7,147 nucleotides of DNA from DASWUD01 sp036401755. GTDB taxonomy: Bacteria > Pseudomonadota > Gammaproteobacteria > Thiohalomonadales > Thiohalomonadaceae. Of this stretch, positions 1 through 5,395 are shown piece after piece (position 1 is the first letter of the stretch; every line of letters begins with the position of its first letter). A program made the position numbers and the translations under genes. The stretch spans positions 1 to 7,147 of the forward strand of contig DASWUD010000221.1 in NCBI GenBank assembly GCA_036401755.1. Direction: 5' to 3'. The notes beneath the pieces were generated by a model, which was not told the DNA's origin, ran no database searches, and saw only the letters and a program-made list of their open reading frames with translations.

Positions 1-95
1 CTCTTTGGTTACTTTCTCTTGGCCGCGCAAGAGAAAGTGACCTGCGCGCGGGGCAGCCCCCCGCACCAAAATCAACCGTCGCGGCAGCGACACAA
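1..95 (-). repeat. Dispersed hairpin-rich repeat, copy A (partial, runs off left edge)
   Basis: This stretch is the reverse complement of 5105-5199, with 88 of 95 bases matching by hand alignment and no gaps. It contains three consecutive hairpins. Hairpin 1 pairs GGTTACTTTCTCTTG (7-21) with CAAGAGAAAGTGACC (28-42), with one G-U type pair. Hairpin 2 pairs GCGGGG (48-53) with CCCCGC (59-64). Hairpin 3 pairs GTCGC (78-82) with GCGAC (87-91). The seven differences from copy B are at 26, 27, 66, 73, 76, 84 and 85, all in loops or the linker. Weaker similarity continues to about 110 with small gaps. The remainder of the element, if this copy is full length, lies left of the window. No T-tract follows hairpin 1, so it is not a simple terminator. 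From memory, cores like this recur between genes in many proteobacteria and give rise to spurious ORFs; this was not checked. Confidence 0.85.
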
Positions 96-136
96 CCATT
101 TCTGAAATGTTGATGTTCCCGCAAAATACAATGAAA

Positions 137-167
137 CAAAAAAATAAAGGGGCCGTAAAGGCCCCTT
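137..167 (-). terminator. Rho-independent terminator of soxB
   Basis: Read on the minus strand, a perfect 8-bp stem (AAGGGGCC at 147-154 pairing with GGCCCCTT at 160-167) with a 5-base loop is followed by a run of T broken by a single A (complement of 138-148). It begins 25 bases past the soxB stop codon. Stem, loop and T-tract are all canonical, so soxB transcription very likely ends here, before the repeat at the left edge. Confidence 0.9.
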
Positions 168-192
168 GTGATCGCATTGATTCGACCTTGGA

Positions 193-1971
193 TCAGATAT
201 CGGCGATACCCGGATTGCCCGCCACGTTCTTCAGCACCGGCGTATTGAGTTTGTCGACCTTGGCCACTTTCACATCGCGCAGGTAGTCGGCCACCACCTC
301 CCAGATGGGGCGCCCCTCCGACTGCGCCCCTACCGTCGACCAGCCCGCCACCTTGTAGTTCTTGGCGGCTTCGATGGGCTTGCCGTTGTCGAGCACCATG
401 GCGGAGACGCGCCTGCCCATCTTGGCCGCTGGATCGCAGGCGTAGTTCATGCCGGAGACACGCACCATGTCGCCGCCCTGCTGGAAGTAGGGGTCCTCGT
501 TGAACAGGTTGTCGAGCACATCTTCGAGAATGTCCTTGATCTCGCTGCCGCTCATCTCGCGCACATAGGTTTCCGGATAGGTGGTGCCGGTCTGGTCCAT
601 CACATGCTCCAGGGTGATGGTCTGGCCGGGCAGCACGGTGGTGCCCCAGCGGAAGCCGGGCGAGAGGGCGATCTGCGCATCGCCAACCTTGCGCTGCGCA
701 TCACAGATGATCTGGTCGAAGGTGCCGTTGAAGTTGCCGCGGCGGTAGAGCAGGTCGCCGGCCGTCCCCAGCTGCTCGTTGAGCTTGCCCAGATAGGGCA
801 TGCGCACGCCGTCGATGAAGGCGCTCATCTGTGCATCGGGCTCGATGAGGTTGGAGAAGACCGGCAGCAGGCGGTAGCGGAAGTCGCGCACCTTGCCGTT
901 GCGTACATCGAGATCCATCACGCCGAGGAACTTGCCGTTGGAGCCGGCGTTGGTCACCAGCGTCTTGCCGCCGCGATTCTTCACCACGGTGGGGGCCGGC
1001 ATGCCGTCGTGGGTATGGCCGCCGAAGATCACGTCGATACCGCTCACCACCGCAGCCATCTTCAGATCCACATCCATGCCGTTGTGGGAGAGCACCACCA
1101 CCACGTCGGGCTTTTCGCTGGCGCGGATCTCGTCCACCAGTTGCTGCATGTCGCCGTCGTTGATGCCGAAGGTCCAATGGGGGATGAAGCGCGAGGGGTT
1201 GGCGATGGGGGTATAGGGGAAGGCCTGGCCGATCACCGCCACCTTCATGCCGTTCAGCTCGCGCATCGTATAGCGCTTGAAGGCGAAGCCGTTCTCCTCG
1301 TCGAATCCGTTGAAGTCGGCAAACTCATAATCGAACAGCGACTCATCCTTGACGCGGATGTTCTGCGCCACGAACTCGCCCTGGAAGGCGCCGATATTCT
1401 TCAGCACCTCCTCGTCCCTATAGGTGAACTCCCAGTGGCCGGTCATGATGTCGACGCCGAGGCGGTTGCACGCTTCCACCATGTCCATGCCGCGCGTCCA
1501 CAGTGCGGTGCCCGACCCCTGCCAGGTGTCGCCGCCGTCGAGCAGCAGCGAATTGCCGGCACCGCGCTCGGCGCGGATGCGCTTCACCAGCGTCGCCAGA
1601 TGGGCAAAGCCACCCACCTTGCCGTAGGTCTGCGCCGCCTCGTCGAAGTTGAGATGGGTGAAGGCGTGCGCCTCGATGGTGTTGGGCTTGATGCCGAAGT
1701 GGTTGAGCAGCTTGCTGCCCACCAGATGCGGCGCCTTGCCCTTGGCCGCGCCGATGCCGAGGTTGACGTTGGGCTCGCGGAAATAGATCGGCATCAGCTG
1801 CGCATGGGTATCGGTGATGTGCAGCAGTGTCATGTTGCCGAACTTCGGGAGCTCGTAGAGATCGGAAGGGGCCTTGAGATTTTTTGCTCCTGCCAGGCTG
1901 AGGCCCGGCACCATCCCGGCAACGCCGGCGATCCCCATCAACTGCACAAACTGGCGACGCGTAATCGGCAT
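193..1971 (-). CDS. soxB: SoxB, thiosulfohydrolase of the Sox sulfur-oxidation pathway
   Basis: SoxB is the dimanganese periplasmic enzyme that hydrolyses the sulfone group, released as sulfate, from a sulfur chain carried on the SoxY subunit of SoxYZ. The 592-residue protein has the expected length. It starts with a twin-arginine export motif (TRRQFVQ, residues 4-10) and a hydrophobic stretch to about residue 28. Metal-site motifs of the 5'-nucleotidase/SoxB superfamily are present: DTH at 54-56, GGDTW at 146-150, SHNG at 295-298 and GGHTHD at 317-322. The sequence GHWEFTY at 178-184, where nucleotidases have GNHE, and the stretch GSGTALWTRG at 152-161 mark it as SoxB rather than a nucleotidase. 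The start is fixed by a GAGGAG ribosome site 5 bases upstream. No soxX, A, Y or Z lies in the window, so its partners must be encoded elsewhere. It is followed by its own terminator. Confidence 0.96.
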   Translation of the reverse strand: MPITRRQFVQLMGIAGVAGMVPGLSLAGAKNLKAPSDLYELPKFGNMTLLHITDTHAQLMPIYFREPNVNLGIGAAKGKAPHLVGSKLLNHFGIKPNTIEAHAFTHLNFDEAAQTYGKVGGFAHLATLVKRIRAERGAGNSLLLDGGDTWQGSGTALWTRGMDMVEACNRLGVDIMTGHWEFTYRDEEVLKNIGAFQGEFVAQNIRVKDESLFDYEFADFNGFDEENGFAFKRYTMRELNGMKVAVIGQAFPYTPIANPSRFIPHWTFGINDGDMQQLVDEIRASEKPDVVVVLSHNGMDVDLKMAAVVSGIDVIFGGHTHDGMPAPTVVKNRGGKTLVTNAGSNGKFLGVMDLDVRNGKVRDFRYRLLPVFSNLIEPDAQMSAFIDGVRMPYLGKLNEQLGTAGDLLYRRGNFNGTFDQIICDAQRKVGDAQIALSPGFRWGTTVLPGQTITLEHVMDQTGTTYPETYVREMSGSEIKDILEDVLDNLFNEDPYFQQGGDMVRVSGMNYACDPAAKMGRRVSAMVLDNGKPIEAAKNYKVAGWSTVGAQSEGRPIWEVVADYLRDVKVAKVDKLNTPVLKNVAGNPGIADI

Positions 1972-1976
1972 GATTT

Positions 1977-1982
1977 CTCCTC
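1977..1982 (-). promoter_or_regulatory. Ribosome binding site of soxB
   Basis: The minus strand reads GAGGAG, then 5 bases, then the ATG at 1971. It fixes the soxB start immediately before the twin-arginine signal peptide. Confidence 0.8.
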
Positions 1983-2260
1983 AATACGATATTTGATTGT
2001 TTACCACGCTCTCGCCTCTCGCATGGCATAGTACACACCTCCTGAACGCAGAATCCATCCAGCCGACTACGCCCTTGCACGAAAACATTGGCGCAATACC
2101 CGACTGCATTTATATGATTAGCGATTCTGGCGAAGTGGACCTTTCTCACAGTCTGCAGATAATGATGCGTTGATAAGGAGTTTTATTCCTGCAACTTCCC
2201 TCACGACGATTCCACGCTATATTATGTGGGTAATTACTTGTCACTCGCCGTGGTGAAGCC

Positions 2261-2470
2261 ATGACCGGAATAGAAAACGCACAGCATGATCTCTCCGATG
2301 CCCAGTTCAGCATTGAAACCGCCATCGAACTGCTCAGCTGCATCGATCACGACGATCCACGCCCCGTGGAGGAGTTGAACCGAGTCATCGCGGCACTACA
2401 GGACATCAAAAGTGAACTGGCCAGCAGCTTCGACAAGCTGAGAGTGGTGCAGGAGCACTTCGACCACTGA
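2261..2470 (+). CDS. Small acidic helical protein of unknown function
   Basis: I do not recognise this 69-residue protein. It is rich in Asp and Glu, has a single Cys (in the LLSCIDHDD stretch) and no signal peptide or membrane segment, so it is probably cytoplasmic. The first half (about 8-27) and second half (about 36-66) have heptad-like spacing of Leu, Ile, Val and Phe, which suggests two amphipathic helices joined by a turn at DHDDPRP, perhaps a helical hairpin or a coiled-coil partner. The start has only a weak ribosome site (GGTG, 5 bases before ATG). A -10-like TATATT lies at 2218-2223, without a convincing -35 box. The next gene begins 64 bases downstream on the same strand, so the two may be co-transcribed. 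Codon use resembles the neighbours. That the gene is real is likely but not certain. Confidence 0.6.
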   Translation: MTGIENAQHDLSDAQFSIETAIELLSCIDHDDPRPVEELNRVIAALQDIKSELASSFDKLRVVQEHFDH

Positions 2471-2534
2471 TCGTTCCTGAAAATGTTGTATCCTTCCGGG
2501 CGTTATCCGGCAGGCATCTTGCTCCCCCAGATCC

Positions 2535-3008
2535 GTGCACCCCACAACCCGACCTGATGCATCGCGTATCCGCCTCCTCAAGGTGGCGGTAAAGCTGATG
2601 TTTTTCCTCATGCTGGCGGCCCTCGCCCTGGTGATGGTACGCCCCTTCCTCGTTGGGGATGAAACGCCGATCCAGCCGCTGCGGGTGGATGTTTCCGTTC
2701 TCGACGCGGGCCACATGCAGGGGATCGAGTGGAACCGACAGCGGCTGCTCATCGTGCGTACCGCTGCGGACGGACACTTTCTGGTAGTCACCGATTACGA
2801 TCCCCTGTATGGATGTCCACTGGAGTGGATTGCGGCGGGTACCCTTGAAGCCCCGCGCCAGCCCTGGCCGGGTGGTTTGCGCGCCACCTGTACCGCGCAC
2901 TGGTTTGACGCAACCGGCGCCGCCCTCACCGAGGGCGTGGCCGATCTGAAACGGCTGCCGTTCCTCCTCGATGGGAACGACACCCTGGTGATTTCCGCCC
3001 CCAAGTAA
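2535..3008 (+). CDS. Membrane-anchored Rieske-like protein with degenerate cluster motif
   Basis: The 157-residue product begins at GTG, the first possible start after the upstream in-frame stop at 2478-2480. A basic N-terminus (Arg11, Arg13, Lys16, Lys20) precedes one hydrophobic segment (about 21-37), so the protein is probably a signal anchor with residues 40-157 in the periplasm. The C-terminal half resembles the end of Rieske iron-sulfur domains: GGLRATCTAHWFDATG (113-128) matches the second ligand motif CxxH (Cys119, His122) plus the following FDxTG turn, and the LPFLLDGNDTLVI tail resembles the closing strands. The first motif, normally CxH, reads Cys94-Pro-Leu96, so one histidine ligand is missing, as is the extra disulfide of bc1 Rieske proteins. 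A normal 2Fe-2S cluster is therefore doubtful. No ribosome site is visible; an ATG at codon 22 is a poorer alternative because it drops the basic residues. The Rieske relation is inferred from motifs only. Confidence 0.65.
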   Translation: MHPTTRPDASRIRLLKVAVKLMFFLMLAALALVMVRPFLVGDETPIQPLRVDVSVLDAGHMQGIEWNRQRLLIVRTAADGHFLVVTDYDPLYGCPLEWIAAGTLEAPRQPWPGGLRATCTAHWFDATGAALTEGVADLKRLPFLLDGNDTLVISAPK

Positions 3009-3016
3009 TGAAGTTC

Positions 3017-3021
3017 AGGAG
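3017..3021 (+). promoter_or_regulatory. Ribosome binding site that decides the ycgL start
   Basis: AGGAG stands 4 bases before the ATG at 3026. The earlier in-frame ATG at 3008, which overlaps the upstream stop codon as TAATG, has no such site. This favours 3026. Confidence 0.6.
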
Positions 3022-3025
3022 CCCC

Positions 3026-3277
3026 ATGAGCACCACCTGCACCATCTACAAAAGCCTCAGCAAGGATGGCCTCTACATCTACCTGCGCGATCGCGAAATG
3101 CTTGCCACACTGCCCGAGGCTCTGCTGAAAAGCCTCGGTAACACCGAGCTGGTGATGGAGCTGGAGCTGACACCGGAGCGCACCCTGGCACGCGCCGATG
3201 TCAAGGAGGTGATCAAGAGTCTCGACGAGAAGGGCTTCTACGTGCAGATGCCGCCGCGCGATCCAGCGCTGCTGTGA
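3026..3277 (+). CDS. ycgL: YcgL domain protein
   Basis: This is a small cytoplasmic protein of the YcgL family, conserved in Gammaproteobacteria and of unclear function. The family signature is visible: a short start followed by CxIYKS, then a YIYL strand, a LPEALLKSLG helix region, LVMELELTPERTLARADVKEV, and the closing GFYVQMPP. It lines up with E. coli YcgL (CVIYRS, TYLYV, ADIEKV, GYYLQLPP) as I remember it. From the ATG at 3026 it has 83 residues; the alternative start at 3008 would add six residues (MKFRSP) not usual in the family. The upstream gene ends at 3008, so translation of the two may be coupled. In many relatives ycgL lies near rnd (RNase D), which is not present here. It converges on serB with two bases between the stop codons. 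Confidence 0.88.
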   Translation: MSTTCTIYKSLSKDGLYIYLRDREMLATLPEALLKSLGNTELVMELELTPERTLARADVKEVIKSLDEKGFYVQMPPRDPALL

Positions 3278-3279
3278 GT

Positions 3280-4128
3280 TCACTCACTGCATGAGATGAG
3301 GTGCAACACCTCCGCCAGGGTGGAGTGGTTGAGCACCACATCGGCCTGTGCCTGCACCTTGGGCTTGGCGCGGTAGGCGATGCCGAGCCCGGCACGCTGC
3401 ATCATCAGCAGATCGTTGGCGCCATCCCCCATGGCGATCGCCTGACTTGGCGCAATGCGCAGCTCCTCGCACAGCTCCTCCAGGAAACGTGCCTTGGCCG
3501 CCGCATCAACGATGGCACCGAGCACCCGGCCGGTTAGCCGGCCGCCCTGTTGCTCCAGCACGTTGGCGCGGCTGAAGTCGAGCTGCAATCGTGCCTTGAG
3601 CCGATCGGTAAAGAAGGTGAAGCCACCCGAAACAACCCCCACCTTCACCCCATGGCGATGCAGTCCTGCCACCATTTTTTCCGCACCGGGATTGGGGGCG
3701 AGGCGCTCATCGTAGACCCGTTGCAACACTCCCTCGTCGAGTCCGTCGAGGGTGGCGGCACGCTGTGTCAGCGAGGCAGCGAAGTCGAGTTCGCCACGCA
3801 TCGCCGCCTCGGTGATCGCCGCCACCTGCGGCTTGACCCCGGCAAAATCGGCGATCTCGTCGATGCACTCGATGTTGATCAGGGTCGAATCCATATCGGT
3901 GAGCAGCAGCCCCACCCCTTCCACATCGAAACGCTGCGGCAACGGGTTGATATCGAAACCGAGCCGCTGGCGCAGCGCCATCAGAGCATCGCGCGCGGGT
4001 TCGCTGCGATGGTGCAGGCGGTGATGACCGCCACAGAGCTCGAACTCGCCGGGGATCACCGCGGCAACGGCATCCTTGTGCAGGTCATCCAGTGTCGCGG
4101 TGTGGAGAACGGTGGTTAACATTGGCAT
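3280..4128 (-). CDS. serB: SerB, phosphoserine phosphatase
   Basis: SerB removes phosphate from O-phospho-L-serine, the last step of serine synthesis, in the cytoplasm. It is a HAD-superfamily enzyme. All key motifs are seen in the 282-residue product: motif I DMDST (nucleophile Asp78 and Asp80), the substrate-side Glu87, the conserved Arg111 in AMRGELDF, motif II VSGG (Ser167), Lys212 of motif III, and motif IV GDGAND (Asp235, Asp239). The region before residue 70 is shorter than in E. coli SerB (322 residues), so the N-terminal part is reduced. No clear ribosome site precedes the ATG at 4128; the ATG at 4122, two codons in, is an equally possible start. A -10-like TAGAAT lies 31 to 36 bases upstream. 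It appears to be a single gene. Confidence 0.95.
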   Translation of the reverse strand: MPMLTTVLHTATLDDLHKDAVAAVIPGEFELCGGHHRLHHRSEPARDALMALRQRLGFDINPLPQRFDVEGVGLLLTDMDSTLINIECIDEIADFAGVKPQVAAITEAAMRGELDFAASLTQRAATLDGLDEGVLQRVYDERLAPNPGAEKMVAGLHRHGVKVGVVSGGFTFFTDRLKARLQLDFSRANVLEQQGGRLTGRVLGAIVDAAAKARFLEELCEELRIAPSQAIAMGDGANDLLMMQRAGLGIAYRAKPKVQAQADVVLNHSTLAEVLHLISCSE

Positions 4129-4152
4129 GGAGACACGATCCGGAAAATGGAA

Positions 4153-4186
4153 AGCGCCATTCTAGCGGATGACGCACTATGGCGCT
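4153..4186. promoter_or_regulatory. serB promoter region with an 8-bp inverted repeat
   Basis: AGCGCCAT at 4153-4160 and ATGGCGCT at 4179-4186 form a perfect 8-bp inverted repeat with an 18-base gap. On the minus strand a -10-like TAGAAT (complement of 4159-4164) overlaps the proximal half by two bases. No good -35 box is seen at 16-18 bases. The arrangement would suit an operator for serB, or a hairpin in a rightward transcript. This is inference from symmetry only. Confidence 0.35.
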
Positions 4187-4265
4187 GCACCACCTGCCGG
4201 CCAGTGCTCGCCTAATGCCGCTCATTGCCCCATACTTTGGTGACCCTTCCATTTAAGAGTCGCTA

Positions 4266-5015
4266 ATGAAGTCGATCCCTCTGTTGCTCGCCCTCGCTGC
4301 GCTTGCCGGTACGCCGGTGGCGGCAGATGCCGCCTGCGATGATCCCCCCGCGCCCCGAGTCAACTGGATAGGGTGTGACAAGAGCAAGGCGGAGCTGCGC
4401 GGTGCCGACCTGAGCGGTGCGATCCTTACCCGCGCGCAACTGACGGGGGCCGATCTGCGCGGGGCACGCCTCTCGGGCGCCGATCTCAACTATGCCGATC
4501 TCCGCCAGGCCCAACTCGCGGGGGCGTTACTCGACAAGGCGCGTGCCCTCGGCGCCAATTTCAACCAGGCCGATTTGAGCGACGCCCTGCTCACGCAGAC
4601 GCGCATGGAGCGGGCGCAATTGAACGGCGCGCGCCTCGACCGGGCGCAGATGCACGAGGCACTGCTGTACCAGGCGGAGCTGCACTCTGCCTCCCTGTTA
4701 AACGTACAACTGGACGAGAGCAACCTGCGCCAGGTCCAGCTGAACGGCGCCGATCTGAGCGGCAGCAGCCTGCGCCGCGCCAACCTCTCGGGCGCCAATC
4801 TGGAAGGTGCACGACTGCATGGGGTCAATCTGGAAAAGGCCGATCTCAGCCGCGCACAGCTGTTCAAGGCCGACTTTTCTAACGCCAATCTCGTCAACGC
4901 CAACCTGGGCGAGGCGACCCTGTTCAACACCCGCTTCGACGGCGCGCGCCTCGACGGCTCCCTCTGGATCGACCGGCGGCGCTGCCGTTTCGACTCCATC
5001 GGCGAGTGCCGTTAA
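4266..5015 (+). CDS. Exported pentapeptide-repeat protein (38 tandem repeats)
   Basis: This 249-residue protein has a signal peptide (residues 1 to about 22, cleavage probably after ADA). The lipobox is absent, because the residues before Cys24 are DAA, so it should be a soluble periplasmic or secreted protein. Residues 42-231 are 38 pentapeptides of the A(D/N)LxG type in unbroken register, enough for about nine and a half coils of a right-handed quadrilateral beta-helix. The central residue is Leu, Phe or Met in every repeat except ARALG (92-96), where it is Ala. Two cysteine pairs flank the helix: Cys24 and Cys37 before it, Cys240 and Cys248 after it, probably forming cap disulfides. Known gyrase-protecting pentapeptide proteins (Qnr, MfpA) act in the cytoplasm, so export argues against that role here; no function can be assigned. 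The start has a weak AAGAG site 6 bases upstream. No terminator with a T-tract is seen after it. Confidence 0.88.
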   Translation: MKSIPLLLALAALAGTPVAADAACDDPPAPRVNWIGCDKSKAELRGADLSGAILTRAQLTGADLRGARLSGADLNYADLRQAQLAGALLDKARALGANFNQADLSDALLTQTRMERAQLNGARLDRAQMHEALLYQAELHSASLLNVQLDESNLRQVQLNGADLSGSSLRRANLSGANLEGARLHGVNLEKADLSRAQLFKADFSNANLVNANLGEATLFNTRFDGARLDGSLWIDRRRCRFDSIGECR

Positions 5016-5104
5016 CTCCGGAGACCTTCGCCTGCGATGGGCTCCTATCAAGGTGGCGCATCAACGGTAGGTTCATCGCACTTTAGCGAAACATCAGAAT
5101 TATT

Positions 5105-5370
5105 TTGTGTCGCTATCGCGACGATTAATTTTGATGCGGGGGGCTGCCCCGCGCGCAGGTCACTTTCTCTTGTTCGGCCAAGAGAAAGTAACCAAAGAGA
5201 AAGCCGCCCGAAGACTTGCCGCTGCGCGGTGCCCTGCGCTTCTCATCATTTCAGGGCCGTTCGTGCAACTCGCGAGGCAAAAAGCCGCCTCGCTCAAACA
5301 TGCACTCACTTACCCCTGAAATGACTGCGATGCTCGGCTACGTCCACGGGGTGGCTGTCGCCCTAGCGAC
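5105..5370 (+). repeat. Dispersed hairpin-rich repeat, copy B (probably full length)
   Basis: The first 95 bases (5105-5199) are the inverted counterpart of the left-edge repeat. They hold the GTCGC/GCGAC hairpin (5109-5113 with 5118-5122), a GC-rich hairpin (about 5136-5151) and the CTTTCTCTTG hairpin (5158-5192). Further right are an 11-bp perfect inverted repeat, TCATTTCAGGG at 5246-5256 with CCCTGAAATGA at 5314-5324, enclosing a 7-bp stem (GCGAGGC 5272-5278 with GCCTCGC 5287-5293). At 5357-5361 with 5366-5370 the GTCGC/GCGAC stem appears again with loop CCTA. The same terminal hairpin on both sides suggests these are the element's ends, but the right boundary is a guess. Short ORFs across this region (such as 5037-5324 and 5107-5319) look spurious. 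The 5016-5104 gap before it shows no feature I can support, and no clear tex terminator was found in 5371-5395. Confidence 0.75.
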
Positions 5371-5395
5371 TGTTTCCCGGTAATCCGTTATGAAC

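Noticed and set aside
604..2031. Long 475-residue plus-strand ORF opposite soxB
   Set aside because: It is a histidine, alanine and valine rich antisense shadow of a high-GC gene. The minus-strand frame carries all SoxB motifs.
1418..2149. 243-residue minus-strand ORF overlapping the soxB start
   Set aside because: It is arginine and histidine rich, with the composition of a shifted soxB frame, and it shows no motif. Only its upstream AGGAGG is of interest and is reported separately.
2406..3283. Minus-strand ORFs of 131, 164 and 162 residues opposite the Rieske-like gene and ycgL
   Set aside because: They are shadows. The plus-strand frames have the YcgL signature and the Rieske-like motifs, and these antisense frames overlap each other.
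4490..4999. Minus-strand ORFs opposite the pentapeptide gene
   Set aside because: They mirror the repeat periodicity of the sense gene, are Arg/Ser/Ala rich and have no motif of their own.
4266..5015. Qnr-like gyrase protection protein
   Set aside because: The signal peptide and cysteine pairs point to export, and a long perfect repeat alone does not identify a Qnr-type protein.
5037..5324. ORFs of 95 and 70 residues across repeat copy B
   Set aside because: They are translations of the dispersed repeat (EKVTKEK and similar strings). Stop-free runs in such repeats are commonly annotated by mistake.
5105..5370. CRISPR array or attachment site
   Set aside because: There are no evenly spaced direct repeats with unique spacers, and no tRNA or integrase gene nearby.
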